Positions 48,536 to 56,466 of a stretch of DNA of 61,552 nt are shown here, piece after piece. The notes under the pieces are model-generated. The model was not told the DNA's origin and ran no database searches. It worked only from the letters and a program-made list of their open reading frames with translations. The DNA comes from a virus: positions 1-61,552 of the IMG/VR virus record IMGVR_UViG_3300029258_003188. One strand, given 5' to 3'. Both the position numbers and the translations under genes were made by a program. Each line of letters begins with the position of its first letter. Position 1 is the first letter of the stretch.

Positions 48536-49645
48536 TTGTTAAGCTTCGATGAAACTTCGTTAGAGAGTTACTTCAAAGAATTGCACGACTTACCTTTATT
48601 ATCACCAGAAGAAGAAAAAGAGGTATCATCTAGTTTAGATGAACTCAAAACCGATGCTTTGTTTCTACTATCTCAAGATGATTTGCTCAGAAGGATGTTG
48701 TTTATGCCTAGAGAGCTAGGTGGGGTCTTTTCTGGGCATGATACAATTGAAGATATATTTGAGATCTCTCAGGCTGAAGAGTCCAGGGAGTATAAGGTGA
48801 CTAAAGTTAGAAGGTCACTTTATCGCTTGCTTAAGATAGAGCCTGGAAATGGTGTAAGGGCTTTATCTAAGCTTCCGTTTAGGTGGGAAGTTGTAGAAAG
48901 TCTGCTCCAGAAATACTGCAGTTACGGGCCAAGGCCCCAGTTAGCTCAGCTTCTGTACAACAAGATACTGGAAACTAGGGATAAATTTATAACCTCTAAC
49001 CTAAGACTAGTCATTGAAATGATCAAGAGGCTAGGGATTAATCCTAATGGAGCAATCCCTTGGGAAGACTTGATTCAAGAGGGGAATATCGGTTTGATGA
49101 AAGCCGTCTCTAAGTATGATCCTAGTCGAGGATTTAGGTTCTCTACATATGCTTGCTGGTGGATAACACAATCTGTTATAAGGGCTATAGCTGACAAAGG
49201 ACGGTTAATTAGGCTTCCAGTTCACACTCAAAGCAAGGAGCTACGAGATAGTAATAAGATGCCTGTTCAGATACTAATGCCACTAGACCGACCGGTTTAC
49301 AGTGATGAGGATGGAGAAATGTGTCTAGCTGATGTACTGCCTCAAAAGTCAAACCAGGATGATATCACTTGCCTAGCAGAAATAAATGAGACATTGCTCA
49401 ACTGCTTAACTAGATTTTCTCCTAGAGAGGAGAAAATAATCAGGATGTACTATGGTTTAGATGGTAAGCTATATACACTAGAGCAGATCGGAGTTATCTT
49501 TGGTGTAACCAGAGAAAGGATAAGGCAAATAAGGGATAGACTACTTCAATTGATGAGGTCCAACGAAGATCTAGATAATCTTAAGACAGATATAAGTGAT
49601 GATCTGGATCCATTGGAATCAATGTTTACTTACATTCCAGAATAA
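48536..49645 (+). CDS. Sigma-70 family RNA polymerase sigma factor
   Basis: 369 residues, TTG start with AAAGGAG upstream. Region 1.2 (SLESYFKELHDLPLLSPEEE), an insertion of about 100 residues, region 2 (DLIQEGNIGLMKAVSKYDPS, FSTYACWWITQSVIRAIADK), a short region 3 and region 4 (SPREEKIIRMYYGLDG, ...FGVTRERIRQIRDRLL). It is close to primary sigma factors rather than ECF type. The natural partner is the phage-encoded fused polymerase, and the candidate target is the TGGTATAAG motif. It could also act on host polymerase. Confidence 0.92.
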   Translation: MLSFDETSLESYFKELHDLPLLSPEEEKEVSSSLDELKTDALFLLSQDDLLRRMLFMPRELGGVFSGHDTIEDIFEISQAEESREYKVTKVRRSLYRLLKIEPGNGVRALSKLPFRWEVVESLLQKYCSYGPRPQLAQLLYNKILETRDKFITSNLRLVIEMIKRLGINPNGAIPWEDLIQEGNIGLMKAVSKYDPSRGFRFSTYACWWITQSVIRAIADKGRLIRLPVHTQSKELRDSNKMPVQILMPLDRPVYSDEDGEMCLADVLPQKSNQDDITCLAEINETLLNCLTRFSPREEKIIRMYYGLDGKLYTLEQIGVIFGVTRERIRQIRDRLLQLMRSNEDLDNLKTDISDDLDPLESMFTYIPE

Positions 49646-49667
49646 ATCAAAAAGGAAGGGAGGGGAA

Positions 49668-50477
49668 ATGTGTAAATTTTTCAGTTGTGACTCAGATGGT
49701 GATGGGAATTTACTATATTTTGATTGGGAGTTGAGAAAAAAGATATTGTCTGGGGAGATAAAGCAGTACGAACCAGACAGCCATACCTCAATAGCTCACT
49801 GGTTTGGGTTCGAGGGTGAGGAAGAGGATGTACTAAATAAATACGAATACAATCCCTTGACGAAGAAGTTTGTAATAGATCAGCTTAATGATACTATGGA
49901 TGATTCTATCATAGTAAAAGAGAAGCTGGATAATTTTGATTGGAAAACAATTGTAGAGCCGTTAATCATTAAGCCAATTATTCATCCATTCGAGATGGAT
50001 GCACCCGAAATTACTCCAGAAATAGTTGATTTAGTAAAAAAGTGGGCTTCGGTCAGGGATTCGATCAGGTATTCGGTCTGGCATTCGGTTGGGGCTTCGG
50101 TCAAGGCTTCGACCAGGGATTCGGTCGGGCATTCGGTCAAGGCTTCGATCAGGAATTCGGTCGGGGATTCGGTATGGGCTTCGGCCTGGGATTCGGTCTG
50201 GCATTCGGTTTGGAATTCGGTCGGGGAGTCGGTCTGGTATTCGGTCGGGGTTCCGGCCCGGAAGTCGATCAGGCATTCGGTTTGGAATTCGGTCGGGGAT
50301 TCGACCGGGAATTCGATCGGGGCTTACTTTTCATCTTTCTTTGATATTGATTACAAACACGATCTGTCTCCTGCAATCAAATTGTGGGAAATGGGATTAG
50401 TTCCGTCCTACGACGGGGAAGTATGGAGGCTGCACGGTAAGCCAAACGGTAAGGTATTATGGGAAGGGACAATCTAA
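49668..50477 (+). CDS. SVxx tetrapeptide-repeat protein, copy 1
   Basis: 269 residues from ATG 49668 (GGGAGGGG upstream). N-terminus MCKFFSCDSDGDGNLLYFDW, a helical middle, about 23 tandem tetrapeptides of the type S-V-W/G/R-D/H/N/A (residues 127-218), then AYFSSFFDIDY and a C-terminal domain WRLHGKPNGKVLWEG. The paralogue at 54515 shares all parts. Trp/Ser repeats would form a regular beta or helical rod. Similar repeats occur in phage and metagenome proteins of unknown role. Confidence 0.7.
   Translation: MCKFFSCDSDGDGNLLYFDWELRKKILSGEIKQYEPDSHTSIAHWFGFEGEEEDVLNKYEYNPLTKKFVIDQLNDTMDDSIIVKEKLDNFDWKTIVEPLIIKPIIHPFEMDAPEITPEIVDLVKKWASVRDSIRYSVWHSVGASVKASTRDSVGHSVKASIRNSVGDSVWASAWDSVWHSVWNSVGESVWYSVGVPARKSIRHSVWNSVGDSTGNSIGAYFSSFFDIDYKHDLSPAIKLWEMGLVPSYDGEVWRLHGKPNGKVLWEGTI
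50042..50330 (+). repeat. 12-bp coding repeat array, copy 1
   Basis: About 23 units of the form TCGGTCNGGGAT. No stop occurs in several other frames, so long false reading frames appear on both strands. Confidence 0.85.
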
Positions 50478-50498
50478 ACAAAAGAGGGGGGAGTAACT

Positions 50499-51053
50499 AT
50501 GGAAAGCATGGATTTGAAAACAGAGTTGGTCAATGGGATTATTTCTAATGACATCAAAAATGATGTATTACAAAGTAACCTAGAGATAGACCCAGACTTC
50601 GTCTATAAACTAGCTTTCTATGTCAGGTCTGTTTACAAAGACATTGACTCAGCAATTATGCTCCTGGCTTACTGCGCTCATAATGAAAAAGCTAAAACAA
50701 AACTGAGACGCTGGATGAGTAAAATCATTCAAAGCCCAGAAGAGGTGGTAGATTTAATGTCTGTTTACTTAGACACTTTTGGAAAACCAATACCAAATTC
50801 TCTCAAGAGAGGTTTAGCTGACGTGCTGTCAAACTTTTGGCATTTCCCCCATTATTCTAATAATGGAGTGAGTTACAAGACTGTACTAAAGCTAATCCAC
50901 CCGAAACCGCTCAACGAAACAAGAGCGGTAACTTACAAGTGTATATTGGATAACAAGCTCGACAAATCATTCAAGTCAAAGAAGAAATCTAGGCCAATAC
51001 CCAGTGGTGTAAACGTTCCTAAACTAGTTAGTATAGTTAATGACTATCTGTGA
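50499..51053 (+). CDS. TROVE-domain (Ro60-like) RNA-binding protein
   Basis: 184 residues. DFVYKLAFYVRSVYKDIDSA followed by IMLLAYCA, PEEVVDLMSVYLDTFG, IPNSLKRGLADVLSNFWHF and VSYKTVLKLIHPKPLNE follow the HEAT-repeat pattern of the TROVE domain, including the HPKP signature. It lacks the vWA domain of full Ro60/Rsr. Ro60 proteins bind Y RNAs and misfolded RNAs; bacterial Y RNA genes typically lie beside the ro gene. Here a promoter and a Y-RNA-like RNA begin 5 bases after the stop. GAGGGGGGAG precedes the start. Confidence 0.78.
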   Translation: MESMDLKTELVNGIISNDIKNDVLQSNLEIDPDFVYKLAFYVRSVYKDIDSAIMLLAYCAHNEKAKTKLRRWMSKIIQSPEEVVDLMSVYLDTFGKPIPNSLKRGLADVLSNFWHFPHYSNNGVSYKTVLKLIHPKPLNETRAVTYKCILDNKLDKSFKSKKKSRPIPSGVNVPKLVSIVNDYL

Positions 51054-51057
51054 ATCT

Positions 51058-51065
51058 GGTATAAG
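51058..51065 (+). promoter_or_regulatory. GGTATAAG phage promoter candidate for Y-RNA-like RNA
   Basis: TGGTATAAG, 12 bases before the 17-bp terminal stem of the RNA, with no protein gene before the terminator. Confidence 0.7.
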
Positions 51066-51071
51066 TAAAAT

Positions 51072-51196
51072 GAACCGCATATTATTTCGTTCGTAGTGGA
51101 GAGGGAACCTAATTTCCCTCCGGGTTTCCCAAGTTATATACTCGAACGGAGGAATATGCAAAAATGCCTGAGGTACTAATCTCAGGCATTTTTTTT
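51072..51196 (+). ncRNA. Y-RNA-like RNA next to TROVE gene
   Basis: The ends 51077-51093 and 51143-51159 form a 17-position stem (GCATATTATTTCGTTCG with CGAACGGAGGAATATGC): 14 Watson-Crick pairs, two G-U and one A-G mismatch. Inside is a hairpin GAGGGAA/TTCCCTC and a pyrimidine-rich loop. An intrinsic terminator AAATGCCTGAG/CTCAGGCATTT with eight Ts follows directly (51162-51196). Long paired ends, internal loop and location beside a Ro-like gene are the features of Y RNAs. Confidence 0.72.
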
Positions 51197-51236
51197 GTTA
51201 GTCATCTAAATTAACTCTAATTATAGGAGGATATCT

Positions 51237-51536
51237 ATGGACGTTTTAGTACCTCAATCTAATAAAGTTTTAGAGTACCTAGGTAAAGCTATAGAGGAAC
51301 TAGGTAATCTAAAAGTAACAGGAAAGAGTAAGAAGATAGGAGGAATACTCCTAATCAAGCTCAACGAGATTAGAGATAGTGTTGAATGGCTGGTTAATAA
51401 CACGATGGAACTAGTCAAAGTACAAGATAAACAGCAACTGGAGGTGGTGAATGAAGATAGCAATAGTGGGCTCCAGAAGAAGGAAGACCAAGAAAGACAA
51501 GGAGATAGTGAGACACGTGATAATGAGCTATCCTAG
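51237..51536 (+). CDS. Hypothetical helical protein
   Basis: 99 residues; TAGGAGGATATCT precedes the ATG. Helical (VLEYLGKAIEELGNLKVTGK) with an acidic, Gln-rich end that overlaps the following gene by 86 bases in another frame. Not recognised. Confidence 0.5.
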   Translation: MDVLVPQSNKVLEYLGKAIEELGNLKVTGKSKKIGGILLIKLNEIRDSVEWLVNNTMELVKVQDKQQLEVVNEDSNSGLQKKEDQERQGDSETRDNELS

Positions 51537-51810
51537 TGCAATTATTGTGAGTGGAGGTTGTGCTTCAGGGGCAGACAATTTTGCTAAGATTATCTGTACA
51601 GAGTTAGATCGTGAGATAGTAGAATTTCTACCAGACCTATCTAGTTGCAGTAGCTACCAAGAAGCAACCAAAGCTTATTACACTAGGAATAAGCAAATAG
51701 CCGAAAACGCAGATACAGTCTATGCCCTAGTGTCAGAAGATAGAACTGGAGGAACTGAAAATACAATCAAGCACGCAGTCACGCTAAAAAAGAAGGTAGT
51801 TATACTATAA
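51451..51810 (+). CDS. SLOG/DprA-like Rossmann protein
   Basis: 119 residues; GGAGGTGGTGA upstream. MKIAIVGSRRRKTKKD, IIVSGGCASGADNFA, TRNKQIAENADTVYALV and GGTENTIKHAVTLKKKVVIL are the marks of the YspA/DprA-like SLOG fold, which binds nucleotide-type ligands. In phages it may act in nucleotide signalling or as an anti-defence factor; no direct sign of substrate. Confidence 0.78.
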   Translation: MKIAIVGSRRRKTKKDKEIVRHVIMSYPSAIIVSGGCASGADNFAKIICTELDREIVEFLPDLSSCSSYQEATKAYYTRNKQIAENADTVYALVSEDRTGGTENTIKHAVTLKKKVVIL

Positions 51811-51913
51811 ATAAGGGATAGGGATAGGTGAAATCAAAATAATTATCAATCATATTATACGCTGTAATGAATATTGAATAGTACATAGACAATACTTATT
51901 AGGAGGGAGAGAA

Positions 51914-52555
51914 ATGGAAATAAGAAATAGATTTACCAATGAAATTATCGTAGAAGGAAAAGATTTGCAAGATTGTATTAAGAAAAGAAAAGACTTGAGG
52001 GGTGCATTCTTGGGGGGTACATTCTTGATGGATGCATACTTGAGGGACGCAAACTTGAGGGATGCATACTTGAGGGGTGCAAACTTGGGGGGCGCAGACT
52101 TGAGGGGCTCAGACTTGAGGGGTGCATTCTTGCTGGACGCAGACTTGAGGGGTGCATTCTTGAGGGGTGCATTCTTGAGGGATGCATACTTGAGGGGCGC
52201 AAACTTGGGGGGCGCAGACTTGAGGGGCTCAGACTTGAGGGGTACATTCTTGAGGGATGCATACTTGAGGGGTGCAAACTTGGGGGGCGCAGACTTGAGG
52301 GGCTCAGACTTGAGGGGTACATTCTTGAGGGACGCCTACTTAAGGGACGCAAACTTGGGGGGCTCAGACTTGGGGGACGCATACTTGAGGGGCGCAGATT
52401 TGAGGGGCTCAGACTTGAGGGGTGCAAACTTGAGGGACGCAGACTTGAGGGACGCAAACTTGGGGGGCTCAGACTTGAGGGGACGCAGACTTGAGGGGTG
52501 CATTCTTGAGGGGTGTGTACTTGAGGGGTGCAAACTTGGGGGGGCGCAGACTTGA
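51914..52555 (+). CDS. Pentapeptide-repeat protein (C-terminus frameshifted)
   Basis: 213 residues. After a short lead (NRFTNEIIVEGKDLQDCIKK) come about 34 pentapeptides A(D/N/F/Y)LRG/D, a right-handed beta-helix. Near 52481 an extra G shifts the repeat frame, so the end reads GRRLEGCILEGCVLEGC instead of A-x-L-x-x, and the frame stops at 52553. The repeats are encoded by a 15-bp DNA repeat. Some pentapeptide proteins mimic DNA and block gyrase; that role is not shown here. Confidence 0.75.
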   Translation: MEIRNRFTNEIIVEGKDLQDCIKKRKDLRGAFLGGTFLMDAYLRDANLRDAYLRGANLGGADLRGSDLRGAFLLDADLRGAFLRGAFLRDAYLRGANLGGADLRGSDLRGTFLRDAYLRGANLGGADLRGSDLRGTFLRDAYLRDANLGGSDLGDAYLRGADLRGSDLRGANLRDADLRDANLGGSDLRGRRLEGCILEGCVLEGCKLGGAQT

Positions 52556-52958
52556 GGGACGCAGAAATCTTTTTTCAACCTGATCTTTATATACTTAAAT
52601 CCCTTTGGGGGCAAACTCACTGTTTGGAAATATACGGTTGGCGACAAGACACCCTATCAAACTGCGGTTTATGAGGTTGGTAAGGATTATAAAGAAGATG
52701 AGCTTGATACCAATGAGCTTGAAGCGTGTGGTCAGGGGTTAAATGTGGCTACCTTACGATGGTGCTGGCAAGATTCTAATGGCAAAGATAGTGTAAAATT
52801 CTTGAAGTGTGAGATTTGAGGTAAACTCTCCCGATGATATTGTAATTCCTCTCAATACCGAGGGTAAATTCAGGGTAAAGAAACTGAAAGTGATTGCTGA
52901 ACATACAAGAGAAGATGTTGAGAAGATGCTGCTGGGGTATTCAAACCCAAGGAGATAA
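52556..52958 (+). pseudogene. Frameshifted C-terminal domain of the pentapeptide protein
   Basis: In the same frame as the upstream gene, coding resumes after the TGA: NLIFIYLNPFGGKLTVWKYT and onwards to KDSVKFLK; then a one-base shift near 52808 leads to VRFEVNSPDDIVIPLNTEGK, ending with stop 52956. This looks like the usual C-terminal domain of such proteins. At least three single-base shifts (G-run near 52537, T-run near 52570, near 52808) break it. Either decay or indel errors. Confidence 0.65.
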
Positions 52959-52960
52959 AA

Positions 52961-53131
52961 ATGAATAAAAAACGATTTGTAGAGATTAAAGAGCATATCC
53001 AAAGGTGTAAATCCTGTGTTGGCCTAGATATTCCTCAAGATGAACTTGTCCGTCTTATATCTATCGCCGAGGAACTTCTTGTCGAAGTAAAAAACCGGGA
53101 AGAAGAAATGGGAACCTGGGTTACTTTATAA
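52961..53131 (+). CDS. Small hypothetical protein
   Basis: 56 residues; AAGGAGATAAAA upstream. RCKSCVGLDIPQDELVRLIS and a charged helix. The end EEEMGTWVTL and about 40 following bases copy the end of the gene at 33787. Not recognised. Confidence 0.5.
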   Translation: MNKKRFVEIKEHIQRCKSCVGLDIPQDELVRLISIAEELLVEVKNREEEMGTWVTL

Positions 53132-53217
53132 GCGTTATTATTGGAAGAAAGGGGGATGATGAAACTTGGAACGCAGATTAAGTTAGCTGATGGAAGGGTA
53201 GGAACAAAGGAGGATTT

Positions 53218-53664
53218 ATGACAGAAAAAATAATTAATGAGTCGAGGATAGAAGGCGATTTGATCTTTGATGGGAAGATAATATTTGTCAATGATTGCTA
53301 TGTGACAGGTAATGTCAAGGCAGGAAGGGGGATCGAGGCAAGAGAGTGGATCGAGGCGGGAGAGGCGATCTGGGCGGGAGGGGGAATCGAAGCGGAATGG
53401 GTTTTTAGTTTTACTTTTTCCGTTTCCGCGAAAACCATTACTACCAAATTCCTCCCGTTCTGGCGTAATTATTGGGCGGAAATGCCTCCGTTGAAGAAGT
53501 GGAGAGAGGACATTATGAATGACGAAAAGTGTTGGGGTGATTATCCAAAGATGCTGACAAAGAAGGAGAAAGAGGAAATCTGTGCTTGGGACGGCTGGCA
53601 CTGGATTTTGCGAGCACAGCTGGAAATGTATCTAGGGTTAAAGAAAGAGCACGTTATACAATAG
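53218..53664 (+). CDS. Beta-helix-like hypothetical protein
   Basis: 148 residues; AAAGGAGGATTT upstream. IEGDLIFDGKIIFVNDCYVT, then GNVKAGRGIEAREWIEAGEA and AIWAGGGIEAEWVFS are imperfect hexapeptide-like repeats (I-x-A-G) of a short beta-helix. The C-terminal part (WREDIMNDEKCWGDYPKML) is helical. A tiny 21-codon frame, MMKLGTQIKLADGRVGTKED, precedes and overlaps its ATG. Confidence 0.6.
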   Translation: MTEKIINESRIEGDLIFDGKIIFVNDCYVTGNVKAGRGIEAREWIEAGEAIWAGGGIEAEWVFSFTFSVSAKTITTKFLPFWRNYWAEMPPLKKWREDIMNDEKCWGDYPKMLTKKEKEEICAWDGWHWILRAQLEMYLGLKKEHVIQ

Positions 53665-53689
53665 AGAGTAAAAGATGGAAGGAGAAAAC

Positions 53690-54394
53690 ATGACAGGAGA
53701 AAAATTTGAAAAAATAGTTAAGGCCAGGGCCGAACAGCAAGTCCAAAAAAAGATCAGGGAGTTTAAGAAAAAGTGCTGCGCTGCCGCCAACGAGCTATAT
53801 CGTCTTCATGCAGATGCGATTCATTTTAAAGAATATCCCGAAAAGTGGAAGGTGTTCTTTTTCATACTGGCGAGCACAAACAACACCAAGGGCTGGCCCA
53901 AAGAATTGTGGGAAGATGAGGAGGATCTTGTTACAAACGAACTTCTTGGCACCCTTCCGACCAGGACAGAATCCCCGGTGACTCCCTCCCCGGAGAGCTT
54001 CATCACAGACGAAGAAATTGAGAAGGGAAAAGAGAGAGACAAAAAGGAAGGATTTGTTAAGAAAGCAGATCACTATTTAGATACTCAAACTAGCTTGCAG
54101 TGGTCACTTGAAAATGCTGGACCCATGGACTGGGATAAAGCTATGGCCTATGCTCAGTCGCTGGGGAACGGTTGGAGACTCCCCAGTATTGAGGAACTGA
54201 GAAAAATAAGAGACGGAAAATTACATGATCCGGTAACTCTGTTGCCGGGCATGTTGTCTAAGTGTTACTGGTCGGGTACCACGAACGCAGACAGTACCGA
54301 CTATGCCTGGAGCGTGTACTTCTACTACAGCAGTGCGCTCAACCCTAAGTCATACGACTATTACGTCCGTTGCGTTCGTGACGGAGGGGAGTAG
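53690..54394 (+). CDS. DUF1566/Lcl-type C-lectin-like domain protein
   Basis: 234 residues from ATG 53690 (GGAAGGAG upstream). N-terminal helical part with Cys pair, Pro/Ser linker, then a DUF1566-like domain: SLGNGWRLPSIEELRKIRDG, CYWSGTTNADSTDYAWSVYF, YDYYVRCVRDGG. Domains of this type occur in adhesins and as variable targets of diversity-generating retroelements, but no template repeat is seen. Confidence 0.75.
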   Translation: MTGEKFEKIVKARAEQQVQKKIREFKKKCCAAANELYRLHADAIHFKEYPEKWKVFFFILASTNNTKGWPKELWEDEEDLVTNELLGTLPTRTESPVTPSPESFITDEEIEKGKERDKKEGFVKKADHYLDTQTSLQWSLENAGPMDWDKAMAYAQSLGNGWRLPSIEELRKIRDGKLHDPVTLLPGMLSKCYWSGTTNADSTDYAWSVYFYYSSALNPKSYDYYVRCVRDGGE

Positions 54395-54514
54395 ATACAC
54401 TACAATATCTGGTGATGATCCGGGCAAACCAACCGCACCCCCCGGAAAGATGTTTGCGGCTGTTTAATATACCAATGCCGGAACTAAGGAATCTTATTAA
54501 AAGGAGGAATGAAA

Positions 54515-55312
54515 ATGTGTAAATTTTTCAGCTGTAATTCAGATGGTGGTGGAGAGCTGTTCTATTTTAATTGGGAGCTTCGCAAGAAGATGCTGTCTGG
54601 TGAGATAAAAAATTACGAACCGGACTCCCACACGTCCATAGCTGACTACTTCGGTTACAAAGGGGAAAAGGAAGACTCGATGAACAAATACGAATACAAC
54701 CCCCTGACTGGTAAGTTTGTGATTGATCAACTAAACACCACTGACGATAATAGGATTGTTCAAAAGCAACTAGATAATTTTGATTGGAAAACAATTGTAG
54801 AGCCGTTAATCATTAAGCCAATTATTCATCCATTCGAGATGGATGCACCCGAAATTACTCCAGAAATAGTTGATTTAGTAAAAAAGTGGGCTTCGGTCAG
54901 GGATTCGACCAGGAATTCGGCCAAGGCTTCGGTCAGGGATTCGACCAGGAATTCGGCCTGGGCTTCGGTTTGGGATTCGGTCTGGAATTCGGTCGGGGAT
55001 TCGGTCGGGGATTCGGTCTGGCATTCGATCAGGGATTCGGTCGGGGATTCGGTCTGGCATTCGATCAGGGTCTCTGCCTGGGCTTCGGTCTGGAATGCGG
55101 TTTGGGATTCGGTCTGGCATTCGGTTTGGGATTCGGTCTGGTATTCGGTCAGGGCTTACTTTTCATCTTTCTTTGATATTGATTACGGATATGATTTCTC
55201 CCCGGTGGTTAGATTGTGGGAGATAGGATTGGTTTCATCTTTTGATGGGAAGCTATGGAGATTGCATGGTAAGCCAAACGGTAAGGTATTATGGGAAGGA
55301 AACTTAACTTAG
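54515..55312 (+). CDS. SVxx tetrapeptide-repeat protein, copy 2
   Basis: 265 residues from ATG 54515, spaced seven bases from AAGGAGG and matching the start of copy 1. Same layout as the protein at 49668: MCKFFSCNSDGGGELFYFNW, about 22 S-V-x-x units, AYFSSFFDIDY, WRLHGKPNGKVLWEG. A 136-bp stretch (54773-54908) is identical to 49929-50064, while the units beyond differ in number and order. Confidence 0.7.
   Translation: MCKFFSCNSDGGGELFYFNWELRKKMLSGEIKNYEPDSHTSIADYFGYKGEKEDSMNKYEYNPLTGKFVIDQLNTTDDNRIVQKQLDNFDWKTIVEPLIIKPIIHPFEMDAPEITPEIVDLVKKWASVRDSTRNSAKASVRDSTRNSAWASVWDSVWNSVGDSVGDSVWHSIRDSVGDSVWHSIRVSAWASVWNAVWDSVWHSVWDSVWYSVRAYFSSFFDIDYGYDFSPVVRLWEIGLVSSFDGKLWRLHGKPNGKVLWEGNLT
54886..55155 (+). 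repeat. 12-bp coding repeat array, copy 2
   Basis: About 22 units TCGGTCNGGGAT, with different unit order than copy 1 but identical flanks. Confidence 0.85.
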
Positions 55313-55375
55313 GGGAACTGGGTGATTGGTCTTTCAGCTAGTAGAAGTTTGGTCTAACTAAAAAAGGAGAGTAAC

Positions 55376-55702
55376 ATGAAAAAGCTTTATAACGTGAGCG
55401 TAAGCATAGAAGCTAAACTTACTAGGATTTGGGAGCTTAACCAAATGGTAGAAGATGACCTTGATGTTGCTTTAATGAAAACGGATCTTGGAAACTACAG
55501 TACAGTTGATTTTACCGTAGACATAATCGACACTGACGAGGGAATTAGTGTTAACGGAAACGTCAACGTGTATGATATCCCTGCTGAGTCTAGGGATGAA
55601 GCTGAAGTAATGGTCTACCAGCTCCTAAAAAAAGCCGGTATTAATATTGGTCCTGGTGGTTTACTAGTTATAGAAAAAAGTGAGGATAACAAGGATGAGT
55701 AG
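55376..55702 (+). CDS. Hypothetical acidic protein
   Basis: 108 residues; AAAGGAGAGTAAC upstream. Alternating beta pattern (STVDFTVDIIDTDEGISVNG) and a helix (SRDEAEVMVYQLLKKAG). Not recognised. Two bases before the next gene. First of the small-gene run that leads to 60.5 kb. Confidence 0.55.
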   Translation: MKKLYNVSVSIEAKLTRIWELNQMVEDDLDVALMKTDLGNYSTVDFTVDIIDTDEGISVNGNVNVYDIPAESRDEAEVMVYQLLKKAGINIGPGGLLVIEKSEDNKDE

Positions 55703-55704
55703 TT

Positions 55705-56091
55705 ATGGCTAAACAATTGAAAAACGTCGACGTGTATGCTATCCCAGAGGAACTAGATGAGATGGAGCAAATGATTTTCTTAAATGGGAAGATACCTCTT
55801 GTAGATTATGTAAGAATAGTTATTAACGATGCGGTAGCTAATCTACCTTATGATGATTACGTGCTATTTGTTAAGTCACTGTTTCTGGCTTTGAGCAGGA
55901 ACAAAGCTAAGAGACCTGAACAGTCAAAGAGAAGAATGATTGCGGATTTACAAATGATAACAGGAATAGCTTTAAAGAAGATACAGCATAACAAAAGAAA
56001 ACTTTTTCCTAAGACAGAGGGCATAACTATGGACGACCTTGTTGATTTTACCGCAGACATAATTGACACTTTGGAGTCCTTCAATATTTAA
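55705..56091 (+). CDS. Helical protein with KLFPK motif
   Basis: 128 residues, helical. Contains NKRKLFPKTEG at about 95, then a further helix DDLVDFTADIIDTLESF. First of the KLFP series. Not recognised. Confidence 0.55.
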   Translation: MAKQLKNVDVYAIPEELDEMEQMIFLNGKIPLVDYVRIVINDAVANLPYDDYVLFVKSLFLALSRNKAKRPEQSKRRMIADLQMITGIALKKIQHNKRKLFPKTEGITMDDLVDFTADIIDTLESFNI

Positions 56092-56118
56092 ATAAGTTGT
56101 AAACAGGGGGGTACTAGA

Positions 56119-56466
56119 ATGTACAATGTAATTTCGGGAGAGGTTTTTGAATTTAAATACGACGATGTCTTCAAAATGACTATTACCCTTTTTGGTCGGC
56201 AGGGAGACAGAATACCGACAGAGTCATTGGTAGAAAAACTACTTAGCACTTGTATGTTGTGTGAAAATGTTAAAGATAGTATCAGGGAGTTAAGCTTGCT
56301 GGACTTAGCTTATTGGCTGCACCATAATGAATTTCCTAGATGGGCGGCTGCACATGACAAAGAACTATTTCCCACAAGAGAAATTGTACGTAAAGCCTTG
56401 AAAGCCATTGTATCTGCCGAAAATGATCAGAAGTTATTCCCTCTAGAACTCTACTTTGATGGGTAG
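56119..56466 (+). CDS. Small protein with two LFP motifs
   Basis: 115 residues. KELFPTREIVRKAL in the middle and QKLFPLELYFDG at the C-terminus. Helical. AGGGGGG before ATG. Between its stop and 56653 there are 186 bases with only tiny frames (for example a 21-codon GTG frame at about 56490). Confidence 0.55.
   Translation: MYNVISGEVFEFKYDDVFKMTITLFGRQGDRIPTESLVEKLLSTCMLCENVKDSIRELSLLDLAYWLHHNEFPRWAAAHDKELFPTREIVRKALKAIVSAENDQKLFPLELYFDG

Noticed and set aside
50031-50400. Long open frames on other frames and the minus strand through the 12-bp repeat (Gly-Phe-Gly-Gln or Met-Pro-Asp-Arg type)
   Set aside because: They arise because the 12-bp unit has no stop in several frames; only the S-V-x-x frame continues into flanking domains conserved in the paralogue.
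51978-52555. 15-bp repeats as a CRISPR or minisatellite without coding role
   Set aside because: They encode in-frame A(D/N)LxX pentapeptides, the standard beta-helix repeat.
53690-54394. Diversity-generating retroelement formed by the RT and the DUF1566-type protein
   Set aside because: No template repeat seen near the RT, and the RT motif LPTGSPSSP is not diagnostic. Left as a check, not a claim.
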